NCBI GenBank assembly: GCA_015698045.1
Contig: BLAL01000239.1
Coordinates: 1,364,001 to 1,428,000 of the forward strand
Reading direction: 5' to 3'
DNA: 64,000 nucleotides
DNA from: Rhizophagus clarus
Taxonomy: Eukaryota > Glomeromycota > Glomeromycetes > Glomerales > Glomeraceae
Position numbers and translations under genes: made by a program. Positions within the stretch are counted from its first letter, which is position 1; every line of letters begins with the position of its first letter. The notes below the pieces were generated by a model, which saw only the letters and a list, made by a program, of their open reading frames with translations, searched no databases and had not been told where the DNA came from. Positions 1-12,324 of the stretch are shown here, one piece after another.

Positions 1-798
1 ATGATTTTTAATTTATTAACCGGATTAAAATTTTTATTTAATTCATCACTATAAACATTAATCGATATATTAGAATAACATTCAAATAATTCTAAATTAT
101 TATTCATATTATTATTATGATTATTATTATTAAAAAATTCTGATAATATAAATAAATGAGGATAAGTTGATAAATAATTATTAGTAAACCAAATTTCTTT
201 AAATTTGATTTGAAATTTTAAATTATTACAATTTTTAATAAACATATTTAATAATAATTTAAAAATGATTAATTTGATTTTGTAAAATTTTTAGTGTAAA
301 ATAATTATTATTATTACTATTATTGTTTGTTGATGATATAGTATTTTTATTATCATTATTATTATTATCATTATTACTATTATCATTATTATTATTATTA
401 TAATTATAATAATATTATACCAGAATAATATTTTATAATATAATGAATTAAATTCTAATATTTTTAAATATGATGAATAATTAAATAATGTTAAATTATT
501 ATTATTATCAGTTATTATTATTCTCGTTGTTATAAGGTAAAATTATTTCATTTTTTTGAAGTATCATTTTAGATTCTTCATTTAAACATGATATGTAAGT
601 TGTAATTAATGATTTCGGATTTATTTCTTGATTTATAGGATTCTTCCATAAAATTATTATTGCATTCGCGCACCAAAATTTATTCACGAATAAACATTTA
701 TATAATTCTTTATGTTTAAGATGTTTTGCTACATTTTTATCTTCAGTAAGATATTTAAAAATATCTTGAAGAATTTCTGATGGTATACGCGATGACAT
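1..798 (-). pseudogene. F-box protein gene, frameshifted, 3' end outside window
   Basis: The start is the ATG at 798-796; the protein opens MSSRIPSEILQDIFKYL, an F-box core, followed by a segment with LYKCLFVNKFWCANAI, the pattern of fungal F-box/LRR-like proteins that act as substrate adaptors of SCF ubiquitin ligases. The first frame stops at 510-508 in an Asn-rich AAT repeat. Related coding sequence continues in other frames (a segment with FNYSSYLKILEFNSLYY near 380-480, then MFIKNCNNLKFQIKF to the window edge). Each shift falls in or near AAT/ATT repeats (about 500-540, 300-420 and 260-290). It is either a pseudogene or a gene with repeat-length errors. The F-box call is good; integrity is doubtful. 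Confidence 0.65.
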
Positions 799-864
799 GG
801 TTTTTTTTTTAAAGGAAAGAAAAAAGAAAAAAGAAAAAAAAAAGTGAGATTTAAATAATATCAA

Positions 865-1133
865 AAAAAAAAAAAAAAAAAAAAAAAGTGGCTTAAATAA
901 TGATGGAAAGATTGTTTATAAAATATTTCGAACTTTATTATCTTTTACGGCGCAGGTCAAAACATCAAAGCCAAATTATTTATTATTTACCGGTCAATTA
1001 ATGGTTAAATTTTGCAGCAAAATATTACATAAAATAAAAAAATATAGCATATTGTTTTGATAATAAGAAAGGATCTGTAGAAAGATCTTATAATAAATAC
1101 TATACGTACGTAATAAATTATTTAAGAAACGCC

Positions 1134-1178
<45 letters not shown>

Positions 1179-2360
1179 AAACAAAACTTCGTAATACGTA
1201 CAAGACTCAACTTACTGTATCTCTTAAACTTTTGACTTTGGCGTAATTAATTAAATTGTAGGACAAATCTTTCAGCATAATAAATATTATGATGTACTAC
1301 GCGAAGAAACCTTACAGTGAAATATTAACCATAGAAGTCGCATGAATTAAATATTTAATTATCTATCATTTGATCATGTGAATCAATTTCAAAAAAAAAA
1401 AATATATTTTCCTATACTATCCATCTCGAAATGTCGTCTTCCATTCCTCGTAAATGAACATTTTTCATGTAGAATTGTTGAGTACTTGATTTGCTTGAAT
1501 AATCATTTTCAATTTCAGATCATTTTCAGATATGCGAATATTTAGTCACGAGTACTGTAATCATTTATCGTGCTGTTTTGAATAAGGAGAATAATTTTAT
1601 AGACGAGAGCCATCTGAAGTTATAGCTCTACGAAATATTTTAAATAATTCGGCAAGAATCGGGGCAATGAAAGAAAATAAATCAACATCTATACCTTCGA
1701 TAAATAACCTTACCTAAATTCATTAGCATCATACTCAATGTCAAAGTGACCCTTTGCGGGAAACTAACAATATTATAAGCAATTACCTTGAAATAGAAGG
1801 GAACACGTAGTTGAAACATTATATTAACCTCTTCACAAGAGCTTATACGACTTACCGCAAAAAAATCGCGAATCACATTAGCTAAAGTTTATTATATTTC
1901 GCTTAGTTATATTAATGTAGATCAGGTTGATACGTGAAAAATCGGTAAACTCCCAAATTTGTTCTCATTTGATTATTCGGGTAGTAAAATTAGAAATTAG
2001 GTTTCCCTTTGTTAGCCCAAATTTAGTTACAACGATCACGCAAATGATTATCTTAAGCATATCTACTTAAAAATTCAATGAATTTCTTTAACTGAATATC
2101 ATTTTATTTCTTCCAAGAATACAAAAGAATGAGAGTAATATTTGTCTATATCAAGTTAGAAATATAGAACTTTGGACCCTAAATGGAAAATCTTGATAAG
2201 AAGCAGATATGTTTACAAAATGACTTATTTCAATTAGAACTCCTTTCTTCCAAACAGCTCGATTTTTGAGCTCGATAAATATTTTATTAGTTGTTTTTTT
2301 TTTTAAACAACAAAAAAAAAAAGTCATATTGAAAACTGGCAACGTTAATAAATATCAATT
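865..2360. other. intergenic, long T/A runs
   Basis: No supported gene. It holds A runs at 860-888 and a T run running straight into an A run of about 30 (about 1135-1176), which could fold as a hairpin. Short ORFs here are low-complexity and look spurious. The last part (2300-2360) is the upstream region of the SMG9-like gene and contains a T run followed by an A run. Confidence 0.5.
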
Positions 2361-5300
2361 ATGGGAGCAAAAGTTGGAAAATTATTAGTTGCTGTTAGTT
2401 GTATTGGTATGTAACGCTAAACTAGTTTTAATGTTTATTATTTCTTAATGAAATTTATTATATTTTTTATAAATTTTTTATATAGTCGGTGGTCTGGCTA
2501 TGATTCCATTCATCACCGTTCCTACACATAGAGACGTGTTAACGATTGGTAGTTCTGTCTTTATTGGAGCTGGTGCTGTTGAAATTTTTGCTTGTCTCTT
2601 TGGTAAACCGTTATGGTGTGAATTCTGGAAGAAACTGGGTATATGGGCATTAATTGGTCTTATTACAACTAGTGCAAGTTTCATCGCTATCAATTGCGTA
2701 AAGCAGTTTAGTTTAGTTGCTACTCGATTAGAGAATCATTATTCAAATGCATCCAAACATGAAATATCGGCCTTGTTAAGTGCCGGTTCAGCAATTGTCA
2801 GCACAGGTGTCACTAACTTAATTGAAGGGGGTCCAATTGTAGCTTCAGCATTCTTTGGTGGTCTATTAGCTTATGGAATAGTATATGGATCTGGAAATTT
2901 TTATAAGAAGACTATTGAACACATCAAAAAATTGTGTCAGATAACTATAAAATATAAAAACAAAGTCGGTCTTTACACTATTACCAATTTTCTTAAGCTT
3001 ATCCCAATTGAATCCAAACTATACAAAGGTTCTGATGATGAAAATAGTACGATGACGAATACTCAAACTAATAATATTGTCGAGGTCTTGGAATCACGTT
3101 CTTGGAACGAAGGCGCAAGAATTTATTCTACGAGAGATTCCATAGAAACTTTTCGATCTCAATCTGAAAGATATAATTATCTAAAAACTACCTCTGAATT
3201 TGATGATGATACTTCAACGAATGCAACCGTTCCTGAATATGTGTATGCTTACGCTTATTCAGATACCATGTCAATTGCTTCTTCTTCAAATACTCCTTTG
3301 ATTAATCACAGCCGAACTACAAATGAAAATTTTCATACTCCTCAGTCCAATTGGTCTGTTATGAGTAGCCAAAATAATCAAGACACAATTATGACGAACG
3401 AATTTAATCAATCTGAAACAATGAATGAAAAGAACACTCGTATACCAGTCAAACTTCATCCAATAATATGTTGGAATATGGACGAACAAAAATATTTCTT
3501 TTCCAATCCGAATATATGTCCAACTTTTTCTAATAAAGCTAAAGTTGTGGGATTCATCGGAACAAAAAAATCTGGACGTACTACAGCCATTCATAGTCTC
3601 TTATTTGAATTGGGTTACTACCTAACCGAAGAACAACTAGCAAAATCTTTATTGCCAGTTGGTGTGATGATGTACGTTCTAACGGAACATGATTTGATAC
3701 TTCTGGATTGTTGTGATGTTGCAGATTCTGTTACAGATAAAGATGGTAATCTTGTAAGGATCATTTAAACCTTTTGCAATATTATTTCAATTAAAAATAT
3801 TCTTTAATGAATGACTCATTCTTTTTGATAGCTTTCAGGATATCTACTTGAATTCTTTACTTATATGGCTTCCAGTCATCTGGTTATTCATACCGCAATT
3901 CCTCAAGAAAGCGATCAGTCCATGTTTTCGGAACAACTTACTAATTATATTCATTCTAAAGCCAAGTTACAATTACTATGGGCCAGTACAATTCAAACGC
4001 GCGGACCATCAATGCTCACGGTTCTAGTGCGCGGCACTAAACAACAATGTGAAGCATTTGACGTATCTAAAATCAATTTGTTTTCACCTCAGACCAATAT
4101 AGATAAAGATAATAAAATTATATTCACACAAGGATTTCGAAATTCGAAAGCATTTACCTGGCAATATATCCCCGAAGAAATTATTACCGCACGCACTTTT
4201 ACAAATTCTGGCAATGTCAATTTTGCAATTTTAAAACGCATTAAAGATGAAACTGAACTTCATGGACTTTCTTTCTCGAGTGGGATTCAAATGAATTGGC
4301 AGTATCTCTTTACTAAAATCATGTCGAATGGAATCCTTTCACAAAGCGTCACCGACCTTATTAATTATGACATTGTTCAAGTTAATGACAAAAAAGCGGA
4401 TGGCTTGATTCAAGAATATATCGATTCAGTAAACAGGCTTGTTGAAAATGTGAGAAAAAATATAAAAATATTTCATTACTTTACTGAAATGTTTTATACA
4501 TAATATAACAACTTATCAATTTTAATTTAGTCTGCAATCCAAGGTTCAGCATTAGCGACCAACTACAAGGTGTTATGTGAAGATTTTAAGAGGCGAATGG
4601 ATATTGAAAAAGACAAGCCTGATGATGAAAGAGATCCTATTATTGGTCTCAAAATAAATATTGAAATTGCCAAGTGTCTTCTTGAAAGGTAATAAGGGTA
4701 ATCATTTTCTTATTTGCTAATATAAGCAAAACATTCTAAATGTTATATCTGGATTAGTTCGATATCAGAGACTAATTTGCAAACAAAAGACAATTTGATT
4801 TCTTGGGGACTTCATGGCCTAACGTTGATTCAGAATCGTTCACTTAAGATCTATGAACATACATGGATAAAGCTTTGTATCAAGACGTATAATATACTCG
4901 ATCTCCTGAACACGCCTATCATTTATAATACCTATTGGCATTGTTGGAATTTTCTATCATTCGTCAGCTCTTGCGGTTTCAAATTAGAACTTCTTGAGTG
5001 GCAAATACTCGAACGTGCATTGTACTGTCTTAAAACATCATCCAACAGACCTCGATTTCATTTTCACGTTCTCAGCTGTCTTCTCAACTTTGTTGAGACA
5101 GAACCTTATCTTCCAGTGAGGATTTGTCTCCCATCAAATGATGAGAACAACCAACCTTTATTAGACGAGGATCAATATTACCGACTTGAACGAATAGTCT
5201 ATTATGGAATTATCGAATACTCAAAAAAGTGTGTTCGCGAAGCTGCGGAACAACAAAAGTCAACGAATATGGAAAATTATTTGGAGGAGATTAAGAATAT

Positions 5301-6870
5301 TGTTAGCAAACAAATTAAAGTCTTGTCAAGTTCTACTTCTCTTTCATCAGCAACACCAGAATCTTTCTCAGCTTTAAATGAGCATCAGCAATTTACTATT
5401 GTTAGTTCTGCCTTAACACGCTTGAACACTGATATTTCTCTTTATATCTCTAAGCATATCTTTGATGAGGGAAATAATTTAGATATCTTTTTCCCGAATT
5501 CTCCTATTGAGATGTTTCAAGATTATCATGAATCAGTTCGTGATTACAGGTGGTTGTTTTTACAGCGAATTGCCAGTCTTCAAGATGATGAATGCACTCG
5601 AAATCTCATTGAAAACACCCTTCATTGGATTGTTAACTTCTTAAAAACATTTCCACGCAATGATGCACCGGATTCATACGCAATTCTCTACGTAAATACC
5701 TTAGTTTTTGCAGAGTGTATCATGCAAAAACGTCGAAGAGCCGCGGAACAAAGGAAAAAGGAATCCTTATCATCTTCCCAAATGACTATGAGTGACTTCA
5801 ATATAAAGAAAAGAAAGATTGAAGATGAAGGAGATTTTGGTGTGGTCCGCATGGCATTACTCTCACAGAAATGTCTCAAGCCTGTCTTAAAAGAACTTTT
5901 GCGTGATCTGGCATCTCAAGACCTTAGATCAAACAAAATTCGGCGTTATGCATTATATATCGACAACTTATTGTTTGCTCCACATAATTCTCAAATTCAG
6001 GTTTTATCTTTAGATAAGATTTCCATTAACGATCGAAACATGCTTCGAGTAATGGTCTTTCAAGCGATAGATATTTGTATAAAAACGTTTTGGAAGCGTC
6101 ATTTAGGAAAGGAAGAACTTGCTACGGCTACAAGTCAATTATCAATTATTCATAATACACGAGCACTTATAAGATTGTTGAATCGAATTTATTGGATGAT
6201 AGCTAAAAAGAATGAATTTGAAAGTATCAGAGGTCCCTCTATTATTTTTGGTCCACAGGACTACATAACGACTGGTTCTATTCATTCACTTATTTCTTCT
6301 GATAACATAATTTCTTCAGAGACTCTGGCAGATGAAATGATTCAACGTATTGGCCCTAAAAATTGGTTAAACCTTGTAGTCCTAACTTCCGTACCACACA
6401 TTTTATCTTATAATATTTCCAAAATTGATCCTGATAATTCTTTAGACCTTCTTGAGATTGTAGCTGATGTGAAAAATGATGCATTAATTCTTCTTTGGAA
6501 TCTTGCGGAATGTAGTGATGTCTCACTCAAAGGATCGAAAAATGTTATGACTACAAATAATTTCCGACCTACGGATGTGATCTATGAATTCTCTGAATCA
6601 TCATGTTTTGATGAGAGTGGAATTAATAGGGTTAAATTTCTTGTTGATCGTGTTATAAGTACTTTAGATAGTAATAATATAGTTGATGTTTCTGAAATTA
6701 CTAATCAAGAATTGCATAATCGATTCGAATCTGGAAAAATGCAGGCTATTAAGTTGAAAAAGCAGGCAGTGATCTCTGAGAATGTTGAAAAGCAAATGGA
6801 AGAACAAAGATTGAAACCTAATGTTCAAGCAATGATAGAGGCTAGATTAAGGAGATTTAGTAATAGTTAG
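2361..6870 (+). CDS. SMG9-like G-domain protein with membrane N-terminus and helical C-terminus
   Basis: Five exons: 2361-2406, 2486-3753, 3832-4449, 4531-4688, 4758-6870; all junctions are GT-AG and in frame, giving about 1400 residues. Residues 1-155 hold about four hydrophobic helices, then a polar linker rich in Ser/Asn/Thr (about 180-340). Residues 367-690 resemble the SMG9 G domain: a VVGFIGTKKSGRTT P-loop at about 370-382, GVMMYVLTEHDLILLDCC as the next strand pair, and a closing SALATNYKVL like the C-terminus of SMG9. SMG9 works with SMG8 and the SMG1 kinase in nonsense-mediated mRNA decay. The Walker A lysine is replaced by Arg. Residues 700-1400 are helical, with a basic KRRRAAEQRKK stretch, and I do not recognise them. 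Membrane helices are not expected in SMG9, so either this is a real fusion or three genes abut with open frames. Intron 3, if retained, stops soon after, at 4501-4503. Confidence 0.7.
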
Positions 6871-7540
6871 TTTCTTGAACACAATACTTTATTTAAAGTA
6901 ATATTAAATTTATGTCAATATTTTTTTTAAAAAATAAAGATAATTTACAGTGATCGGCGTAACGAAGATTAAATTTTACAAAAAAAAAAAAAAAAAATTG
7001 CCAATTATTTTCCTTTATTACTCGTTCACACGATAAGACATTAAAACAATAGACAGCTCTAAATATTTGAGATGAAATTCAATTACACATATAACAGATG
7101 ATGCTTTATAACAAATAATGAATTACCGAAAGTATAAAATACGTAATTTCCAAAATAAAAAATTTTTTCTTACGCTACTGCTTCTGCGAAGTTTGCTTCG
7201 GAATTGGACAGAAAAATCTATATTTAATAAGATATCTTTCAGCGCAAGTGCCCACTCTGAGAAAATATGCGTGGACTAATCAGATAGGGAAAAAAGAAAA
7301 TATCAAGGGAGGAATTTTTTATTCGATGCATTGTAGATGAAATTGCATATCAATTTCGCAGGATGTAGTTTAAAACTCGATGAAGGCTAAAAACCTTTAT
7401 TGATCAATAAGCGTCATACTTTATAATACTACATGTCTACATATAAAAAAATGCTAAACTTTCAACGTGCTAAGAAATAAGATGATAATCGCAAAAAAGT
7501 GCGTAACGTGATTTCCTTATCCAATCTAATCATTTCTTTG
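6871..7540. other. intergenic region
   Basis: No gene seen. It contains an A run (6980-6997) shortly after the SMG9-like stop codon and a small GC-richer inverted repeat near 7183-7205 (gcttctgcgaagtttgcttc). Probably the 3' untranslated region and spacer. Confidence 0.4.
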
Positions 7541-7554
7541 TCTTTTTTGGTGTA

Positions 7555-8160
7555 TTTGGTTACAGTTCACTCGTAAAATCTGAAACGCTCTCGTAAATAA
7601 CATCCTCCACGAAACGTCCCGTACATGAGAGCTTCCATTTCAAATCATCTTCCATTTTGTCGTATTTCTCTTTGAACGATTTTTTAAGGGCGTAGTTGTT
7701 CGTGGCACATGGTAGTTGATCTATTTCTGTCAAATCTTGTTCGGTCTTCTCGTCGGAAATTTTTGACGGTTGAATTATTGGACATGGTGTGGACTCACGT
7801 GAAGTGGCAAAATCCTCTGAAATATCAAATAATGTCGGGTTTGTTGGGGTGTACTTTGCGCGATTGTATTATCTGAATTATTTTAATGATATTATGGTTG
7901 GTTGAGCTTGGAATGTACTTGGACTGATTTCAACCAAAGTAGTATCTTCCGAGGTATCTGATGTCATGATTAGTTGAACCGAACTTGGAGTATTTTCATC
8001 CTTTGAAGTTTCTTTAATAATGTCACCATTGTTAAGTGGTATTTTGGAAGAGGGAGATTCGCCAACAGTTCCATTAATAGTTCCATTGATCGTCCCGCCA
8101 TAGATTTTTCCGCCGTTTGCAATTTCCGTAAAATTCACATGAACCTGTCCGCAAGGTCGT
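7555..8160 (-). pseudogene. decayed multicopy gene of unknown function
   Basis: On the minus strand, coding-like sequence runs from about 8160 (QVHVNFTEIANGGKIYGG) through an acidic Ser/Thr-rich region to ISLK and a stop at 7880-7878. In the next frame it continues with CATNNYALKKSFKEKYDKM and GRFVEDVIYESVSDFTSEL, ending at a stop near 7576. The GRFVEDVIYE segment resembles a motif I associate with multicopy hypothetical proteins of Rhizophagus (from memory, not searched). The two halves are in different frames with stops between, and no start codon is obvious, so this is best read as a relic or an unsolved intron. Confidence 0.4.
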
Positions 8161-8276
8161 TCTTTTTCCCATTTTCATGCAATTCTGTAATCATCACCCT
8201 AGTATAAAGAATGCTTTTGATTAGTATTTTTTATCATTTTATATCGGTAATAATTTGCTTGACCTCCCATCCGCTG

Positions 8277-8375
8277 GGTCAGCCCGAAGCCTTGAACATC
8301 AGAACAACCCCAAAGGTCACTCTGTGCCCCAACGGGGCCAGTGCCAGGTCAGCCCAAAGCCTTGAACTCAGATGA
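8277..8375. repeat. GC-rich direct repeat pair
   Basis: Two near-identical copies of about 29 bases, starting ggtcagcccgaagccttgaa (8277) and ggtcagcccaaagccttgaa (8347), are 70 bases apart in an otherwise AT-rich region. The intervening bases are also GC-rich (ctctgtgccccaacggggcc). Origin unknown. Confidence 0.6.
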
Positions 8376-8599
8376 TCCCTAAACTACTAATAATTTTTAA
8401 TATTACCTTTAAGAATCTCAAGTATTCTTTCAGTTGTAGTTATAAGCCGATTATACAGTATAATTTTTCATGGTCTTGTAAATCGTCTCCTTCAAGTAAA
8501 TCATCTTCATTGGGTAAATCACCGTCTTCTGAAACTTCAAATCTCATTGTTGATATTTTGAAATCACCTATTGGTAATAATTAAATGCCAAGAAATGGA

Positions 8600-10010
8600 T
8601 ATTGACAACGACGGTAAACCTGATCAAAAAATTCAATAGATACTACTATGAGATGTTTACTGGACACCCACAAATCCAATTGTTGATATCAGTCAAATAT
8701 GTATTATCATTAATTGTTCGTGTTGAAAGTTCTTTCCATTCCCGTTTGAAAACTTTCCGCCATTCTGCTTTTTCTCTTTTCACTAAAAATACTTGTTCAA
8801 ATTTCCTTTGACTATGTGGAATTACCTGCTCCATAATAATAAAAACAAGCGTGGACGGAAAAATTTGTATAAAAAATCACGCTTTAGTACTTTCCAATGC
8901 GCTTCTACAAACATGTTTGTTTTCAATATGGAAATTTTGTCATTGCATCCTGCTCTTAGCCACAATTTCCAACGTTCTGGACAATACCATTCATTCCACA
9001 AATACGCCCAAACATGTGGCAAAGAATGTTGAACACAAAAGTTATATGCTTCTTATACTGCCATTGTCCAAATAACATTTGAGGAAAGAAATTGACCATC
9101 TGTTATTGGAATCATTGGGTGTTGATGCAAGTGTTTATTCATAAAACTCCAAACTAATGAACGTAATTCCTTTGGACAAAAACACCTTTTGTCTTTGGTT
9201 AAAGCTGGTTTAAAAGAAGGGTCAATAAAAGAGAATTTTTGTTGGACCAACAGACCATTATAATTAACTTGTAAATTTTTGCTACTTGATAACCTTGTCG
9301 ATACTGCTTTTTTTATGTGCCAAAGACACAGTTGTATCTTAACATTCTTCCATATAAAACATGCAGCTGAAATTTGAGCAAAATCCTTATCTGTTATAAG
9401 GAAATTCGGTTCAAGTCCACGAATTTTTTCAATTGAGCTAAAAAGTCAATAATGACTCCAGTTCGTATACCGTTACCACAGTTTCCGTTATTTTTAAGGA
9501 ATAAATACACCAACGGAAATCCCATACCACCATCAATTTCAGCTTGAATAACATATAACTCAAATTTTAAATTGTTGGTATTATCTAATATAAAGAAATA
9601 TGAAACATTACTTGAATTTAATTTACTTAGATGGATAATTACAACAACATATAATAATATATTAATACACTTACATGTGGCGTCTATTCCAATTTGACAA
9701 ATTAAAAATTGAGATTCAGTTAAAAAACCAAAAGCTTTTGGTGATTCTTTAAAAATATAATTTGACAAGACTTCTCCTTAAGCCATTTTGTCGCAGAAAT
9801 AAAGGCATTCTCATCTCGCTTGTATCGACTTTTACCAAGTTCTACCCACCAAAAATGAATCTGCTTTTGGCGAATGTTAGTATTGAGGCCACGTTCAACA
9901 AGTCTCTTGTAGATCTCTCGTGGAAGTAAATCTATATTTTTTATTATAAAAGCTTTAACATCCTCTGAAACTGAAGTCTGGCCGTATTGAATGTAAAATA
10001 TGTCTCGCTT
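8600..10010 (-). pseudogene. MULE-type DDE transposase with SWIM remnant, frameshifted
   Basis: Reading down the minus strand: a DNA-binding-like part (SVSEDVKAFIIKNIDLLPRE, about 9985) and an ISATKWLKEK segment; the DDE core IGIDAT, which is split by a GTAAGT-AG intron (9674-9585) whose removal gives DATYNTNNLKFELYVIQAE; then ITDKDFAQISAACFIWKNVK, which carries the second acidic residue; then LCLWHIKKAV; then the helical WAYLWNEWYCPERWKLW region; and finally WICGCPVNIS, the first part of a SWIM zinc finger. Mutator-like transposases have this order. Frame changes near 9775, 9415, 9045 and 8835, and loss of the rest of the SWIM domain, show it is dead. No terminal inverted repeats were found. 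Confidence 0.75.
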
Positions 10011-10297
10011 CTATTTTATATAATGTGGAATTTTCATAAATAGTAATCCTAATGCATATAACGTTCATCGCAGTCTTCAAGAATTTTCCATTCTTTGTTT
10101 ATATTAAAGATATGAGTGTAATGGTGTGGGAACTGGGAAATGCAATAAGATCGATAATTAGATATATGAGCCGATCCGTACAACCGGGAATTTTTCAAAA
10201 ATAGATCATGTGTTTTAAAGATCACTTGTACATACGAATTATTTTCTTCACAAAAAATATTTAATTTTAATAATTTCATTGTTTTCGAGATAAAAAA

Positions 10298-12324
10298 ATG
10301 GTTAAAAAAAAGAGTGGAAGGACACTTAACCCCGCAGACGCCCATCGTGAGTTATTAATGTTCTTTCAATATTTATGATTTCATGACAGCTAAATTTTTT
10401 TTTGAATATTAGGCAAGGCGATGCGGCAGAAGGAAATCAAAAAGGTTTGCGATAATTGTAGTATGTTAATCTATAAATTAATTATATGACTTACAATGCT
10501 ATTTAATTATATAGAATAAAGCCGAAAGAAAACGAGTTAGAACACTTGTAATGGTACATAAAGATACATCAAAACTTGAAGAGGAGATAGCCCGATATAA
10601 ATCACTCGGTTGGTTGTCTTGAAATTTATTCTCTATTTGAATGTTTCTTTCTTCCTTTTCCTTTTTTAAAAACAAAGTTTGATCTCTAACAATCTAATTA
10701 TTTTTTTTAGACAGAGAAAAGAGATTGGATAAAAACGGAAAAGCCAAATTAAAAGATTTAGAAGATAAATTTAAAAAGATATTAGAAACTAAAAAGGTAG
10801 CTTACTATTTGAATCATTTTTTTTTTTTCAATTTAATATAATACAATTAAAAATCATCTCTAATTATTTAGGCTCATGGAGTAAATTTACAAAAGTATGA
10901 GTTGTTTTTATGTGATTCTTTGTTAAAATATTGAATTACTTTTATAATAATAATTTAGAGAGAAAGAGAAGTCAACACCGAAAGAACATGTTCCTGTATA
11001 TTTCCACCCAACCTTAAATCCTTCTGGATTGCCACCACCTGGTGTTGTCAAATGTAATTTATATAATTTCTATTGTGATTGTGTTTATTATAAAATTATT
11101 CTATTAATCATTTTGACGATATGTTTATTTCAGCTGAGGAAGAGAAAGAGGGTTCTTCCGAAGTGGATGATAGTGGAAGTGGGCATTCTGATAATGGTTC
11201 TGAAGCTGGTATGTATTTTTTTTTTTATTATTGATTCATTTTATTCATGTTTAACCGAGCGATCTATTTAATGAATATATCAGAAGCTAAACAGGAATCA
11301 GATGAAGATATTCCATTACCTCCAGGTGCTCCACCCGCAAAAGAATCCGATGATGAATTACCAGAACTACCGCCAGGTCCACCCCCTAAAAAAGAAGAAT
11401 CTGATGATGACGATTTACCAGATTTACCTCCTGGCCCACCACCAAATTCTAATATATATTCACATTCTCCAGCTATGGCGAGGCCATCACCAACGCCTCC
11501 GCCATTCGGATTCAATCATCAAGGCCCACCATTTCCCCCACCACCTGGTACTTTTGTATTTAATAGTCCTTTAGCGTCACAAAACCAAAGACAAAATGTG
11601 AGACCACCAGCATTTGCATCTGGCATAGGTAAATCAAAGTGTTTATTAAGTTATATGGGAGAAATGAAAAAATGGTCTAATAATTAACTCCTTAGGTCCA
11701 AATCCGTTCTCATCACCATCAGCACCAATGCATTCAATACAAAATCAAGGTTATCATTCTATGAGATCCATGGATATACCACATCCTAGACCCCCACCCT
11801 TTAGTTCACAAGTTTCTCATTATGGCCCACCACCTCAGATACCAAATGGTAATAACAATATATCTTCACGAACATTTTCACAACAATCAATATCGAATAA
11901 TACGAAAACTAATAATAGTCAGTATAGTAAAGCTGCAGCAAATGCTGCAACTGCAACACCAGTTATTCAGGCTGCACCTCAAGTTAGAAATCTTCAAAAG
12001 GAATTGACAACTCTTGTACCAACCGCTTTACTAAGGAAGAAGGCGGCCGCTAGTAAACCTAAAGTAGCAAGACCTATTGTTAATGCTGCACCCAATATTG
12101 ATGATGGTTTAATAGATGAGCTGTCAACAATTACACCCACTAAAAGATCTGCTTCTACTGCAATACCTTTATTACAAGAACAACAAAAATCATCAGAAGT
12201 AGATTCTTCACAATTAAAAGGAGGAATTACATCGAGTAGTGCACCTTCACCTGCAAAGAAAGCGAAGAAAAAGAAAGCTGATGAGTATGAGAAATTTATG
12301 GCTGAGATGCAGGATTTATTGTAA
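10298..12324 (+). CDS. WBP11: WBP11-like pre-mRNA splicing protein
   Basis: Nine exons: 10298-10346, 10413-10444, 10515-10608, 10711-10796, 10872-10894, 10959-11053, 11134-11208, 11284-11628, 11696-12324 (475 residues; frames join exactly). The N-terminus MVKKKSGRTLNPADAHR then RQKEIKKNKAERKRVR matches the Wbp11 N-terminal domain; the centre has acidic blocks alternating with PPGPPP-type proline tracts that bind WW and PP1 partners in the family; the end carries LVPTALLRKK and YEKFMAEMQDLL, the conserved WBP11 tail. WBP11 (SIPP1/Npw38BP) is a nuclear spliceosome component and PP1 regulator. The first exon overlaps an unrelated minus-strand ORF, which I treat as a shadow. The exon 3 donor (GTTGGT) is weak; the others are standard. 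Confidence 0.9.

Noticed and set aside
4777..6870. Separate gene starting at 4777
   Set aside because: The supposed start is TTG, and the frame joins exon 4 of the SMG9-like gene through a normal GT-AG intron. A separate gene cannot be fully excluded without transcripts.
10049..10345. 98-codon minus-strand ORF (MGVCGVKCPS...)
   Set aside because: It overlaps WBP11 exon 1 on the other strand and has no family features. The plus-strand exon is supported by conserved protein sequence and exact splicing.
11264..11515. 83-codon minus-strand Gly/Ser-rich ORF
   Set aside because: Complement of the proline-rich exon 8 of WBP11; composition is a mirror artefact.
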